A stretch of 64,000 nt of DNA from Lachnoclostridium sp. An118 (GTDB lineage: Bacteria; Bacillota; Clostridia; Lachnospirales; Lachnospiraceae): positions 1 through 64,000 of the forward strand of contig NZ_NFLQ01000019.1 of assembly GCF_002160985.1 (NCBI RefSeq). Reading direction: 5' to 3'. A program made the position numbers and the translations under genes. The notes under the pieces were generated by a model that searched no databases, was not told where the DNA came from, and was given only the letters and a program-made list of their open reading frames with translations. Of the stretch, positions 1 through 9,024 are shown in pieces. How positions within the stretch are numbered: position 1 is the first letter of the stretch; each line of letters begins with the position of its first letter.

Positions 1-77
<77 letters not shown>

Positions 78-80
78 GGA

Positions 81-107
81 CTTAGGCTTGGTCTTTTCAA
101 GCCTTAG
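81..107 (-). other. rRNA leader hairpin next to the 16S 5' end
   Basis: CTTAGGCTTG (81-90) pairs with CAAGCCTTAG (98-107) across a short loop, with one G-T pair. It lies directly upstream of the mature 16S 5' end and is probably part of the pre-rRNA processing or leader structure. The stretch between here and the promoters (108-364) has no gene. It contains a rrn-leader-like tract around 305-340 (minus strand AGAACCTTGATAACTGAAC). Confidence 0.5.
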
Positions 108-364
108 TCCGCTTGCGCTTCCCGATGACTTGGCGAGCCTTTAGGGGCGAGCCTAGTATCGCGGAAGCTTCCTTTCGTTCAATCTCGGTCCAGGAAAACT
201 ACTAGCTTTCCTATCCCGTTATTTACTGTTGGCATCAGACCTTCGCTTTCGCTCGGTCCGATTTCCGTTCTGAATATTTCTCTTAGAAATTTTCAGGGTC
301 GTTGTCTATTGTTCAGTTATCAAGGTTCTTTGTTCTGTTTTCGCATCTCAGCGACAACTTCTAT

Positions 365-393
365 ATCTTATCATGTCGCTTCCGATTTGTCAA
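365..393 (-). promoter_or_regulatory. rrn promoter P2 (sigma-A type)
   Basis: On the minus strand a perfect -35 TTGACA (388-393) is followed by a 17-bp spacer and a -10 TAAGAT (365-370). Direction and place fit transcription of the 16S gene about 290 bp downstream. Confidence 0.8.
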
Positions 394-494
394 CAACTTT
401 TTTAACTTTTTTCTTCTTTCTTTTTTAGAAGAGTTTTTTGCCGACAGCATCAGACTGCACTCCCGTGCTCTTATCGCGCTGCTCTCATCCGGCA

Positions 495-525
495 AAAAAT
501 CCACCCTCTTGCGTGGTGGATTTTT
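495..525 (-). terminator. Intrinsic terminator after the cvpA-like gene (bidirectional)
   Basis: An 11-bp perfect stem AAAAATCCACC (495-505) / GGTGGATTTTT (515-525) with a 9-nt loop has T tracts on both sides. It sits between the end of the CvpA-family gene and the rrn promoters, so it would stop read-through from the minus-strand gene into the rRNA operon. Confidence 0.75.
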
Positions 526-554
526 ATAATATCATCATAACTCTGTGGTGTCAA
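526..554 (-). promoter_or_regulatory. rrn promoter P1 (sigma-A type) overlapping the terminator
   Basis: On the minus strand TTGACA (549-554), a 17-bp spacer and TATTAT (526-531) form a strong promoter. The expected start near 519 falls inside the right arm of the terminator at 495-525, so transcripts begun here could not form the full terminator stem, whereas read-through transcripts would. Confidence 0.65.
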
Positions 555-575
555 TGCTTTTTTTCATTTTTTCTT

Positions 576-1496
576 TTATTTAAATGAGACCGCCATTTTC
601 AAGACCGGATTGTATTCGTATATCACACGCAGGATATCATTCCCCTGTATCACATCATAGGCTTCACGTCCAAAGGATGTGGTATAAAGCATGGTGATGA
701 GCATAAAGAGTATCCACACGATGATGAGGCCGCCGGCAGCGCCCAGCAGAGCTCCGCCGAGCCGATTGAAAAATCCCAGCACAGGAAGGTTGGCCACGAT
801 ATCCAGTGCGAATATGACCGCACGCATCACCACCGTAATGACCACAAATGTCAGGATAAAGGAAAGGATATTGATGATGAGCCTCGTGGCATACGCAGAG
901 ATATACTGGATAAAATTATCCACCCCCAGCTCATCGTAGGTCTCACTGTTATTATTATTGAGGAGGAGCGCCTTGAACACCCCCGGAATATCCGCCCCCT
1001 CGATGGCCGCTATCTGGGTGTCCCGGGGTATCTCCACATCTTCCAGTATACTTTCCGCCTCACTGCTGCCCTGCAGGCCATCCAGAAGGCTGCTGGATAT
1101 ACCATACTGAGCCAGCTCGTCACTGGTGACATTTCCATTCACGATGTCCTCCACCGTGATGCCCGCCGCATTCAGCTGGGCCTCTGTGATCCCTGCAGAT
1201 TCCAGGACACGCCTGACGTTTTCCACAGTAAGGCCGCTCCCGCCTTCCCCTTCGTCTCCCTGGAGGACAGAGGAAGCCATTCCCATGATGGACTGCTCCG
1301 CCTGACTCTCGATCATCTCATCCAGAGGGGTGACTGCCATGATGCCCTGGCTCACATAGGGAGTCAGGAAAAACACCAGAATAAATGTAACGATAGTGGC
1401 CGCCAGCGAGACAGCAATCTTAACCGCTCCCCTGTACAACCCCACAACTACGCATATAAGGAAGATCAATCCCGTTGCTATGATTACCCAATTCAT
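576..1496 (-). CDS. CvpA family membrane protein
   Basis: A 306-residue protein. The N-terminal hydrophobic helix (about residues 3-20), the segment VKIAVSLAATIVTFILVFFL, a third hydrophobic segment near 205-230 and a glycine-rich last helix (LGGALLGAAGGLIIVWILFML) fit the CvpA/colicin V production family. It differs from short CvpA proteins by a long polar, acidic insert (about residues 65-190), probably extracytoplasmic. Function in this family is poorly defined (envelope stress, cell division or secretion have been proposed). It is 9 bp downstream of the DUF5711 gene, so the two are probably co-transcribed, ending at the 495-525 terminator. Confidence 0.8.
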   Translation of the reverse strand: MNWVIIATGLIFLICVVVGLYRGAVKIAVSLAATIVTFILVFFLTPYVSQGIMAVTPLDEMIESQAEQSIMGMASSVLQGDEGEGGSGLTVENVRRVLESAGITEAQLNAAGITVEDIVNGNVTSDELAQYGISSSLLDGLQGSSEAESILEDVEIPRDTQIAAIEGADIPGVFKALLLNNNNSETYDELGVDNFIQYISAYATRLIINILSFILTFVVITVVMRAVIFALDIVANLPVLGFFNRLGGALLGAAGGLIIVWILFMLITMLYTTSFGREAYDVIQGNDILRVIYEYNPVLKMAVSFK

Positions 1497-1505
1497 GTTT
1501 TCTCC

Positions 1506-2744
1506 TTACTTGACAAACCGGACGACTTCCATCCCGTTTGCATTCATCACTATGTATTTATTGACTCCAAAGACAGGGAACATTTCCAGGATAGGGTCGT
1601 CCATTTCCCCCTCGAATCTGTGGATGCCCGCTCTGGTAAACACGCTGCACTGTGTCCCCCCATACATGATCACCTGCATGCCGCATATTTTTACGTTGGA
1701 GTATTCCCCGGTAAATTTCTCCGACATGACCATACTGCCGCCGCGGTTGTAGAGGCGCAGCTCATAGCCGGCCTCCCCCTCGTTTTTCAGCACCAGTCCG
1801 ATGTAGGAGGAGCTGTAAGAGACACTTTTGACCTCCTTGTCCAGCTCAATGGTCTTCTGGAGAGCAGGCGTGTCCTGTCCACGGTAGATCAGGAGCCTGT
1901 CATTTCCCACAACCGCGGAGGTGTCCTGATCCATAAAAAAGACCGCAGGCGCTACCATGTCTTCATAGCTGTCTGTCAGCACCTCATAGTTTTCCGCCTG
2001 GGCACCCGCCTCTCCAAAATTGTAATAGTAAATATTCGAGACAGTCTGTCCGTTCTGCACTGTCATGTAGGACACCAGCAGAAGCTCGCCATTTTCAGAA
2101 AGACTGATATCCAGAGGATACCCGTTCCCCGTCATCGCAGTGTCCAGCTCCGACAGTATATTTCCCGCCGCATCGTAACAGACGATCCGCGGGTCACTGT
2201 CTCCGCTCAGCACGGCCGCCACGACTCCCTGGGAAGACACAACCGCTTTTTCTATCGGAAGCGTGGTCTCTATCTCTCCTTTCAGTCCCTCCTCGTCCAC
2301 CACGATCATGTTGTTTCCGCCTTTGTCCGCCACCACTGCGGAATTTCCAAATCCATAGACCACAGGGTTCTCCATCTGATAAGACTGGTTCCACACCTCC
2401 TCGCCCTTCTGGTCCATCAGGACAATGCCGTCCCGGCTGTACTTGAGCACGCCGCTCCCAAACTGCCGGTAGCTGCTGTTCCCTGCATCTTCCATCCCAT
2501 ATATGTCTATCGTCCGAACGGAAGTGTATGTCTGCAGATTTATAAATAAAAACACACCTACCAGGACGAGGATAACCGCCCCCGCCGTGATGGCCACTCT
2601 GCGCCGGGTCTTCCTTCTGTAATCCCGCACCTGCGCATCCAGCTCCTGCATGGTGGGATCAGAAACCGGCTCTCCCGGCTGCTGCCCGGACTCCTCTTTC
2701 CTCTCCCGCACAATGCGGAATCTGTCTCTTATCTTTTGCTTCAT
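1506..2744 (-). CDS. DUF5711 family membrane-anchored protein
   Basis: A 412-residue protein with a charged cytoplasmic N-terminus (1-47), one transmembrane helix (about 49-69, VAITAGAVILVLVGVFLFIN) and a large outside region built of repeated short beta-type stretches (for example GKGG- and SVSYSSSYIGLVLKN-like segments), which suggests a beta-propeller fold. This pattern matches the clostridial DUF5711 family as I remember it; no biochemical role is known. It sits between a LysM protein and a CvpA protein, which points to an envelope role. Confidence 0.65.
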   Translation of the reverse strand: MKQKIRDRFRIVRERKEESGQQPGEPVSDPTMQELDAQVRDYRRKTRRRVAITAGAVILVLVGVFLFINLQTYTSVRTIDIYGMEDAGNSSYRQFGSGVLKYSRDGIVLMDQKGEEVWNQSYQMENPVVYGFGNSAVVADKGGNNMIVVDEEGLKGEIETTLPIEKAVVSSQGVVAAVLSGDSDPRIVCYDAAGNILSELDTAMTGNGYPLDISLSENGELLLVSYMTVQNGQTVSNIYYYNFGEAGAQAENYEVLTDSYEDMVAPAVFFMDQDTSAVVGNDRLLIYRGQDTPALQKTIELDKEVKSVSYSSSYIGLVLKNEGEAGYELRLYNRGGSMVMSEKFTGEYSNVKICGMQVIMYGGTQCSVFTRAGIHRFEGEMDDPILEMFPVFGVNKYIVMNANGMEVVRFVK

Positions 2745-2851
2745 ACATCAACCTCTTTTTCTTCTACACTTTGCTGTCCACGTGGTCCTATTATATACCA
2801 CACCGGCACCAGTTCTCAAGTGGCAATCCGGGAACCGCACCTGCGCTCAGG

Positions 2852-3964
2852 TCAGGGGAGCAGAAGCTTCTGGCCGATGAATATCAGGTTGCCGTCTGTC
2901 AGACCATTCATTTTGCAGATGGCCTCCGCCTCATCCGTGGTCCCGTAAAGCTTCAGGCTGATCTTATCCAGGGTGTCGCCTCTCTGCACCGTATAGTATT
3001 CCTCGCCGCTCTCCCCCTCCTCGATGACCGGTGTGCTATCCTCTCCGCCGGAGGTACCGGCGGCATCGGAGGAGGTGTCAGAGACGTCCGCGTCAGGGGC
3101 GGATGCGTCAGAGACCGCGCCCGTCTCAGCCGACGGCTGCTCTGCCTGGGGATCCACAGAGATGTCACCCTCCGACGGCTCACCGTCTCCTCCCTGCACA
3201 GATTTGGACAAGGTCTCTATGGAGGACTGCACTGAGTTCATTTTGTCATAATTATTCATGGCCGAGATACCGATAGCCAGCACGACAACTACCAGCAGGA
3301 CGCTTGTCAGGTACACAAGATGAGAGCTGTTCCTCTGCTCCTGCGCCTCCAGCTTTTCCTTTACTGCAGAACGAAAATTCTTTGCAGCTCGATCCTCAAC
3401 CACTTCACTGGGAGAAACGCCGATCTGTTTGCGTGTATTTATCATATAATTCTGCATGTCGGGATTTTTTTCATAAAATATATAATATCCTCCCATCTGC
3501 ATGAGGTCGTGGTATTTATAGGCAAAATAGATCTCCTCATCCTCCTCGGGATGCTTCATGATGAATATGCTGTTTTTTTTCAGGCCCAGCTTCTCATGGA
3601 GCTGTACCATGCTGCCGCTGAGCACAAGGGGTCTGCCGGGCGCTGCCAGAGCCCACCCCACCAGGTCCCGGCCCGGAAAATACTCAGCGCACTCTCTTTG
3701 CGCGCTCTCACTGACCCCGTCGCCAATGCAGATTTCCCCGTTCTCCTCCGACACCCCCTCGATGCGGACGGCCCCGGTTATATATACGCATTCCTGTCCT
3801 TCCACCACTGCGTTCTCCCCCAGCAGCAGCGCGCCCTCGGGCTCCTCCTTTGCCTGAGCCCTGAGCTGGTCCAGGTAGGTGTCCACATAATCCTCCACAT
3901 ATATCTTGGGAGTATCTGAGACATTTCCTACCTGCCTTACATTTTTGGGAAATTTTCTTTCCAT
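2852..3964 (-). CDS. LysM-domain membrane protein
   Basis: A 370-residue protein in three parts. Residues 1-200 form an N-terminal domain of unknown type; a single transmembrane helix follows (about 218-238, VYLTSVLLVVVVLAIGISAM). After a low-complexity Ser/Asp/Glu/Pro linker (about 255-315) comes a C-terminal LysM domain (YYTVQRGDTLDKIS through NLIFIGQKLLLP). The LysM domain should bind peptidoglycan outside the membrane, with the N-terminal domain in the cytoplasm. The start has a well-placed GAGGTGAG-type ribosome binding site just upstream. Function unknown; probably links a cytoplasmic activity to the wall. Confidence 0.75.
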   Translation of the reverse strand: MERKFPKNVRQVGNVSDTPKIYVEDYVDTYLDQLRAQAKEEPEGALLLGENAVVEGQECVYITGAVRIEGVSEENGEICIGDGVSESAQRECAEYFPGRDLVGWALAAPGRPLVLSGSMVQLHEKLGLKKNSIFIMKHPEEDEEIYFAYKYHDLMQMGGYYIFYEKNPDMQNYMINTRKQIGVSPSEVVEDRAAKNFRSAVKEKLEAQEQRNSSHLVYLTSVLLVVVVLAIGISAMNNYDKMNSVQSSIETLSKSVQGGDGEPSEGDISVDPQAEQPSAETGAVSDASAPDADVSDTSSDAAGTSGGEDSTPVIEEGESGEEYYTVQRGDTLDKISLKLYGTTDEAEAICKMNGLTDGNLIFIGQKLLLP

Positions 3965-4129
3965 ATACTCTCACCTCACTGGATATTTTTGCTTATCATA
4001 GCACAGGAGTTTTGCGCATTTTAGCAATCGGTGGGGCTTGTCCGTGGAAATTTACGTTATTTTTCTCCCGTCTTCGACGCTTTCGGACCGCTTCTGTTTT
4101 CTCGCGCGCCGGAGCATGTCTATATATAG

Positions 4130-4158
4130 AAAAAGAGCCGGCACATCTGCCAGCTCTT
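4130..4158 (-). terminator. Intrinsic terminator after the transketolase operon
   Basis: GAGCCGGC (4135-4142) pairs with GCCAGCTC (4149-4156), allowing one G-T pair, over a 6-nt loop. On the minus strand the stem is followed by TCTTTTTC. It lies 20 bp past the stop of the transketolase C-half. Confidence 0.75.
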
Positions 4159-4178
4159 CTCCTGTGGATCCTCGTTCT

Positions 4179-5120
4179 CTATTTCAGGAACTCTTTTACT
4201 TTGGTGTAAATGCTTTCGCTGTCCAGGCCGTATTTCTTGATAAGCTCTACAGCCGGACCGGACTCGCCAAAGGTGTCGTTGATGCCGATCTTCATCACCT
4301 TTGCGGGTGCTTTCTCAGCTACCACATCGCAGACAGCGCTCCCGAGACCGCCGATGACGGAGTGCTCCTCCACTGTCACGATCTTTCCTGTCTTGGCGGC
4401 GGCCTTGATCACAGCCTCCTCGTCCAGGGGTTTGATGGTGTGGATGTTGATGACCTCTGCGCTGATACCGTCTGCCGCCAGCTTCTCAGCCGCCGCCAGG
4501 GACTCGGATACAGGAAGACCTGTAGCAATGATGGTCACATCCGTTCCTTCCCGCAGTGTCACAGCTTTTCCAAGCTCGAATTTATAATCCGGGTTGTCGT
4601 TGATCACCGGAACAGCCAGTCTGCCGAAGCGCAGATACACTGGTCCCTGATGCTCGTAGGCAGCCTCCACCGCGGCTTTCGCCTCCACGTCGTCGGATGG
4701 ATTGATGACTACCATTCCCGGGATGGTCCTCATAAGAGCGATGTCCTCGTTGCACTGATGGGTGGCACCGTCCTCACCCACAGAGATACCCGCGTGGGTA
4801 GCTCCGATCTTTACGTTCAGTTTGGGATAGCCGATGGAGTTGCGGACCTGCTCAAAGGCGCGGCCTGCCGCAAACATGGCAAAGGAGCTGGCAAAGGGGA
4901 CCTTGCCTGTGGTGGCGATCCCAGCCGCCACGCCCATCATATTGGACTCAGCGATACCGCAGTCAATATGGCGCTCCGGAAAAGCCTTCTTGAAGGTGCC
5001 TGTCTTGGTGGCGTTCGCCAGGTCAGCGTCCAGGACAACTACATCCTCGTGTTTCTTTCCTAACTCTACCAAAGCATTACCGTAGCTTTCTCTTGTTGCG
5101 ATCTTCTTTACATCTGACAT
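4179..5120 (-). CDS. Transketolase, C-terminal half
   Basis: A 313-residue protein with the pyrimidine-binding and C-terminal transketolase domains. Features include GIAESNMMGVAAGIATTGKVPF (E of the cofactor-activating Glu in GIAE), THAGISVGEDGATHQ, and a C-terminal EEHSVIGGLGSAV domain. It would pair with the N-half to make an active thiamine-diphosphate transketolase moving two-carbon units in the non-oxidative pentose phosphate pathway. The start overlaps the N-half gene's end by 13 bp, indicating translational coupling. Split transketolases of this type are common in Clostridia. Confidence 0.93.
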   Translation of the reverse strand: MSDVKKIATRESYGNALVELGKKHEDVVVLDADLANATKTGTFKKAFPERHIDCGIAESNMMGVAAGIATTGKVPFASSFAMFAAGRAFEQVRNSIGYPKLNVKIGATHAGISVGEDGATHQCNEDIALMRTIPGMVVINPSDDVEAKAAVEAAYEHQGPVYLRFGRLAVPVINDNPDYKFELGKAVTLREGTDVTIIATGLPVSESLAAAEKLAADGISAEVINIHTIKPLDEEAVIKAAAKTGKIVTVEEHSVIGGLGSAVCDVVAEKAPAKVMKIGINDTFGESGPAVELIKKYGLDSESIYTKVKEFLK

Positions 5121-5944
5121 AATGCTTCACCTGCCTTTTCTAATTCTTCCATAGCTGTCTTGTACTGCTCGTCGTTGGGAGCGGTCCCGTGCCAGGATGC
5201 CTGGTTCTCCATGAAGGATACGCCTTTGCCCTTCACCGTCTTCGCGATGATGGCTGTGGGCTGTCCCTTCACTGTCTTTGCCTCCTTGAAGGCAGCATCG
5301 ATGGCGTCAAAGTCATGTCCGTCTATGTTGATCACATGGAAGTTAAACGCCTCAAACTTCTTGTCGATAGGATAAGGTGAGTTTACCTCTGTGATAGCCC
5401 CGTCGATCTGGAGATTGTTGTTGTCCACGATCACCACAAGGTTGTCCAGTTTTCTGTGGGCTGCCAGCATGGATGCCTCCCACACCTGTCCCTCCTGTAT
5501 CTCGCCGTCTCCGAGCAGCGTGTATACCCGGTAATCATCGCCGGACAGTTTAGCGGAGATAGCCATTCCAACTGCCGCAGAGATGCCCTGTCCAAGAGAG
5601 CCGGAGGACATGTCCACGCCGGGGATGTGCTTCATATCCGGATGGCCCTGCAGGTAGGAGCCTGTGTGGCGCAGGGTAGTCAGGTCCTCCACCGGGAAGA
5701 ATCCCCTGTTGGCAAGAGCCGCATAGTATCCCGGAGCCGTGTGTCCCTTGGAGAGGACAAAACGGTCTCTGTCCGCTTTTTTGGGGTCCTTGGGGTCGAT
5801 GTTCAGTTCTTCAAAATAAAGATAGGTAAAAATGTCTGCTGCTGACAGAGATCCGCCCGGATGACCGGACTTTGCACTGTGGGTGGCTGTGATGACACCC
5901 TTGCGGACCTCGTTTGCAGTCTTCATAAGTTCTAATTTGTTCAT
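5108..5944 (-). CDS. Transketolase, N-terminal half
   Basis: A 278-residue protein carrying the thiamine-diphosphate-binding domain. Visible motifs are the early SAKSGHPGGSLSAADI, KGHTAPGYYAAL, DMSSGSLGQGIS, and the cofactor motif GDGEIQEGQVWEA ending in VDNNNLQ. It acts with the adjacent C-half. It is preceded on the same strand by the fructose-6-phosphate aldolase-type gene (49-bp gap), so all three genes form one pentose-phosphate operon. A good AGGAGGC ribosome binding site precedes the ATG. Confidence 0.94.
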   Translation of the reverse strand: MNKLELMKTANEVRKGVITATHSAKSGHPGGSLSAADIFTYLYFEELNIDPKDPKKADRDRFVLSKGHTAPGYYAALANRGFFPVEDLTTLRHTGSYLQGHPDMKHIPGVDMSSGSLGQGISAAVGMAISAKLSGDDYRVYTLLGDGEIQEGQVWEASMLAAHRKLDNLVVIVDNNNLQIDGAITEVNSPYPIDKKFEAFNFHVINIDGHDFDAIDAAFKEAKTVKGQPTAIIAKTVKGKGVSFMENQASWHGTAPNDEQYKTAMEELEKAGEALCQM

Positions 5945-5993
5945 GAAAAATGCCTCCTGGTGTTTATGGTTTCTTTACGTACTTGCGCTCCTG

Positions 5994-6650
5994 TTACTCC
6001 CCGAAAACTGCCTTGTAGTCTTCCTGGAATTTGATGATACCCGCATCTGTCAGAGGATGCTTTGTCATCTTCTCGATCACCCCGTAGGGAACCGTGGCAA
6101 TATCCGCACCTGCCAGAGCGCAGTCTGTCACATGCATGGGATTGCGGATGCTTGCCGCGATGATCTGTGTGTCGATATCTCCGGCGACAGCGAAAATCTC
6201 GGCAATCTCACGGATCAGGTCCACGCCTCTCACAGAGATGTCGTCAAGACGGCCCAGGAAAGGAGATACATATGTAGCTCCTGCCCTTGCAGCCAGGAGC
6301 GCCTGGTTGGCTGTGAAGATCAGGGTCACATTTGTCTTGATGCCCTCGGACGTGAGCTGTTTGCAGGCTTTGAGTCCCTCCACAGTCATAGGGATCTTAA
6401 CGACCATGTTGGGGTGGATCTTCGCGATCTCACGGCCCTCTTTTATCATGCCCTCAGCGTCTGTGGTGGTCGCCTTCACCTCGCCGCTGATAGGTCCGTC
6501 CACGATAGACGCGATCTCGGCAATGACTTCCTCGAACACCCGGCCCTCCTTCGCGATCAGTGACGGGTTGGTCGTAACTCCGCAGATAACGCCCATATCA
6601 TTTGCCTTTTTAATGTCTTCCACCTTGGCTGTGTCGATAAAAAACTTCAT
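5994..6650 (-). CDS. fsa: Fructose-6-phosphate aldolase / transaldolase (FSA/TalC type)
   Basis: With the start at 6650 the product is 218 residues, the normal size for the short transaldolase family. That ATG has AAGGAGGA at ideal spacing; an upstream in-frame ATG would add 27 unlike residues across the promoter. It begins [20 protein letters not shown] and contains [20 protein letters not shown] (Schiff-base lysine) and SPFLGRLDD. The family either cleaves fructose 6-phosphate or acts as a true transaldolase; linkage to transketolase favours a transaldolase role in pentose metabolism, but this is inference. Confidence 0.9.
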   Translation of the reverse strand: MKFFIDTAKVEDIKKANDMGVICGVTTNPSLIAKEGRVFEEVIAEIASIVDGPISGEVKATTTDAEGMIKEGREIAKIHPNMVVKIPMTVEGLKACKQLTSEGIKTNVTLIFTANQALLAARAGATYVSPFLGRLDDISVRGVDLIREIAEIFAVAGDIDTQIIAASIRNPMHVTDCALAGADIATVPYGVIEKMTKHPLTDAGIIKFQEDYKAVFGE

Positions 6651-6701
6651 TTTTCTTCCTCCTTGATCTGTTGAACATCTGGCCTTAGCCCATTTGTCTA
6701 A

Positions 6702-6731
6702 ATTATATCGCATACAAAAGGGGCTGGTCAA
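6702..6731 (-). promoter_or_regulatory. Promoter of the fsa-transketolase operon
   Basis: Minus strand TTGACC (6726-6731), an 18-bp spacer and a perfect TATAAT (6702-6707) lie about 50 bp before the fsa start codon. Confidence 0.7.
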
Positions 6732-6742
6732 TAGGAGTTCTT

Positions 6743-6770
6743 CTTATTAATAATTCAATTCGTTAATAAG
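6743..6770. promoter_or_regulatory. Inverted repeat, candidate operator upstream of the fsa operon
   Basis: CTTATTAA (6743-6750) and TTAATAAG (6763-6770) are perfect inverted arms separated by 12 bp, just upstream of the -35. A related palindrome TTATTAATAA occurs at 6886-6895. The neighbouring LacI-family gene is an obvious candidate to bind here, but the spacing is wider than a classical LacI operator. Confidence 0.4.
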
Positions 6771-6909
6771 ATAAGATTATTAGTTCCACTTTTCTATATT
6801 TCATGTTAAATCCGTGTTAACATGCATGAAAACAGCCTTTTTTCAGGTTTCTCCCACGCGGGGAACGGCAAGCCCATCTCTTTTATTATTAATAAATCCC
6901 AAAAATACA

Positions 6910-8025
6910 TTAATTTTTCTTTTTTCTGCCCTTGATCCCGCTCTTCGGGTAGGATGTCGTGCCCCGGACGATGAGCTTCGGCTCATACTCCACATGGTAG
7001 GTGCTGATGGGCTCTACCTCGGTGTATTTTTCCCTCCGGGAGTCAATCTTCTTCATGATGATGTCGCAGGCATCCCGCCCCTTGAAGATCACAAAGTGCT
7101 CGATGGTGGTGAGGGACATCTTATGCATGCTGGCGAACAGTGTATTGTCGCAGCCCATGACAGACACATCCCCCGGCACCTTCAGCTTCGCCTCCTGGAG
7201 CGCGTCCAGGATACCGAAGGCGATCATATCATTCAGGCCCACGATAGCCGTCACATCCCGCTGCTCCTCCAGGAGCTCCCTTGTAAGATCGTAGCCAATC
7301 TTGTACTCCGAGTCAATATGAGCAATATCGAGGTCTATTTCCTCGTCCGCCGCCTTGATGACCACCTGGTCCTTAAGGCCGGCCTTCTCAAACTCCTTCA
7401 GGAACCCCTCCACCCGCTTGGACCTCTGCTTCTGGCGAACGGTCAACGGAGGCGCTATATAAGCAACTTTTCTGTGTCCCAGCTCCAGCAGATGGCGGGC
7501 CATGATCCTGCCCAGCTTGGAATTGTCCAGCTCCACCGCATCCACGTTCAGGTGCTCGTTCTGGTTATTGACAATGACCACCGGTATCTCGTCCGCCAGC
7601 TTCTCCACCATGTCCATGAAGCAGTGGCTGGGATTGCATGTATAGATGATCCCCACCGGATGGAGCTCGTTCATCATCTTCAGATAGCGCTCCTCCATTC
7701 GCAGGTCCCTCTGTGTGTTGCAGACAAAGAGACCGTACCCCTGCTCCTTGGCCCGCAGCTCAATGCCCTGCAGGAGCATGACATAGTAGGGGTTTGTGAG
7801 ATTAGAACAAAAGACCACCAGGAGTTTTTCCCGGCGGCTTTCTTTTCGCATTTTCCGTTTGGGCAGAACATAGCCCAGCTCCTTGGCAGCCTCCTCCACC
7901 TTCCTCACCGTCTCCTTGGAGAAGGACACATTGTATTTCCGGTTCAGCACCATGGAGACAGTGGCCTGGGACACGCCTGCTGCCCGGGCAATGTCTGTAG
8001 AAGTCACTTTTTTCTTTCCTGCCAT
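6910..8025 (-). CDS. LacI family transcriptional regulator
   Basis: A 371-residue protein. Residues 8-55 form a typical LacI helix-turn-helix with hinge (STDIARAAGVSQATVSMVLN). The rest is a periplasmic-binding-protein-like sugar sensor domain (LLVVFCSNLTNPYYVMLLQGIE, VVIVNNQNE, GLNDMIAFGILDALQE). It lies upstream of the pentose-phosphate operon on the same strand and 3 bp after recR, so it may be transcribed with recR. A role in sugar-dependent control of the fsa-transketolase operon is inferred from position. The C-terminus is strongly basic (GIKGRKKKN). Confidence 0.9.
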   Translation of the reverse strand: MAGKKKVTSTDIARAAGVSQATVSMVLNRKYNVSFSKETVRKVEEAAKELGYVLPKRKMRKESRREKLLVVFCSNLTNPYYVMLLQGIELRAKEQGYGLFVCNTQRDLRMEERYLKMMNELHPVGIIYTCNPSHCFMDMVEKLADEIPVVIVNNQNEHLNVDAVELDNSKLGRIMARHLLELGHRKVAYIAPPLTVRQKQRSKRVEGFLKEFEKAGLKDQVVIKAADEEIDLDIAHIDSEYKIGYDLTRELLEEQRDVTAIVGLNDMIAFGILDALQEAKLKVPGDVSVMGCDNTLFASMHKMSLTTIEHFVIFKGRDACDIIMKKIDSRREKYTEVEPISTYHVEYEPKLIVRGTTSYPKSGIKGRKKKN

Positions 8026-8028
8026 CCT

Positions 8029-8625
8029 CTATATCTCCGTTCTTCCTTCCAAAGCCCGAAGGAGAGTCACTTCGTCTATATACTCCAGGTCTCCCCCCAC
8101 AGGCACGCCGCTTGCAATGCGGCTCACCCTGATCCCCGCAGGCTTGATCAGCTTGCTGATATACATGGCTGTAGTCTCTCCCTCCAGGCTGGAGTTCGTG
8201 GCTATGATGACCTCGTCCACATCCCCCCTCAGGCGCTCCATCAGCTCCTTCAGGCGGATGTCTCCGGGACCGATCCCCAGCATGGGAGAGATAGCCCCAT
8301 GGAGCACATGATAGACTCCGTTATACTTTCCTGTCTTCTCGTAGGCGGCCAGGTCCCTGGGCGTCTCCACCACCATGATGGTCCCGTGGTCCCGGTCCGG
8401 GTTGGCGCAGATGGGGCAGACCTCCCGGTCTGTCAGCGTGCAGCACTGGGCGCAGTAGCGCACATTGTCCCTGGCCTCCACAATGGACTGCGCAAGCTCA
8501 TGGACCTGCTCCTTTGGCATGCTGATGAGATGGAAAGCCAACCTCTGGGCTGACTTTGGCCCGATCCCCGGCAGCCTGGAAAACTGTTCGATGAGACGGC
8601 TTATCTGACTGCTGTAGTAATCCAT
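8029..8625 (-). CDS. recR: Recombination mediator protein RecR
   Basis: A 198-residue protein, the usual RecR length. It starts with a helix-hairpin-helix segment ([19 protein letters not shown]), then a Cys4 zinc site (C57-Q-C-C... with CPIC) and a Toprim domain ([32 protein letters not shown]). It acts with RecF/RecO to load RecA at single-strand gaps. It sits in the widely conserved dnaX-ybaB-recR order. Confidence 0.96.
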   Translation of the reverse strand: MDYYSSQISRLIEQFSRLPGIGPKSAQRLAFHLISMPKEQVHELAQSIVEARDNVRYCAQCCTLTDREVCPICANPDRDHGTIMVVETPRDLAAYEKTGKYNGVYHVLHGAISPMLGIGPGDIRLKELMERLRGDVDEVIIATNSSLEGETTAMYISKLIKPAGIRVSRIASGVPVGGDLEYIDEVTLLRALEGRTEI

Positions 8626-8648
8626 TCTGTTTCACCGCCGCTTCTGTC

Positions 8649-8999
8649 CTAGAACAGGCCCGGCATCCCGCCGCCCATTCCTCCTGTAAATTTGGACATG
8701 CCGGCCGCTGATTCCTGGTCCACCTTCTCAAGGGCCTCGTTCACCGCCGCCACGATCATATCCTCCAGCATCTCCACATCATCCGGGTCCACTGCCTCTT
8801 CGTCCAGTTTTACCTTCAGCACCTTCTTGGCGCCGGACACGGTGACCTCCACCGCTCCTCCTCCGGCTGTGGCGGAGAACTCCTTCGTCTCCATCTCCTT
8901 TGCCTGCTCTTCCATCTGGCGCTGCATCTTCTGCGCCTGCTTCATGAGATTCGCCATATTTCCGGGCATTCCCCCCGGAAATCCTCCACGTCTTGCCAT
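8649..8999 (-). CDS. YbaB/EbfC family nucleoid-associated protein
   Basis: A 116-residue protein with the YbaB layout: glycine-rich N-terminus, a long helix (MANLMKQAQKMQRQMEEQAKEME), the beta segment VEVTVSGAKKVLKVKLDEEAVDP and a second helix. The family forms dimers that bind DNA. It is placed between dnaX and recR with short gaps (25 and 23 bp), consistent with one transcript. Confidence 0.95.
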   Translation of the reverse strand: MARRGGFPGGMPGNMANLMKQAQKMQRQMEEQAKEMETKEFSATAGGGAVEVTVSGAKKVLKVKLDEEAVDPDDVEMLEDMIVAAVNEALEKVDQESAAGMSKFTGGMGGGMPGLF

Positions 9000-9024
9000 G
9001 ATCTTTCTCCTCCATCTTCTATAC

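Noticed and set aside
302-529. 75-residue frame next to the 16S gene
   Set aside because: It lies in the rrn promoter and leader region and overlaps two promoters and a terminator; low-complexity hydrophobic product without a ribosome binding site.
6814-8553. 579-residue frame opposite the LacI and recR genes
   Set aside because: It is antisense to two clearly identified genes and has His/Leu-rich composition typical of a complementary-strand artefact.
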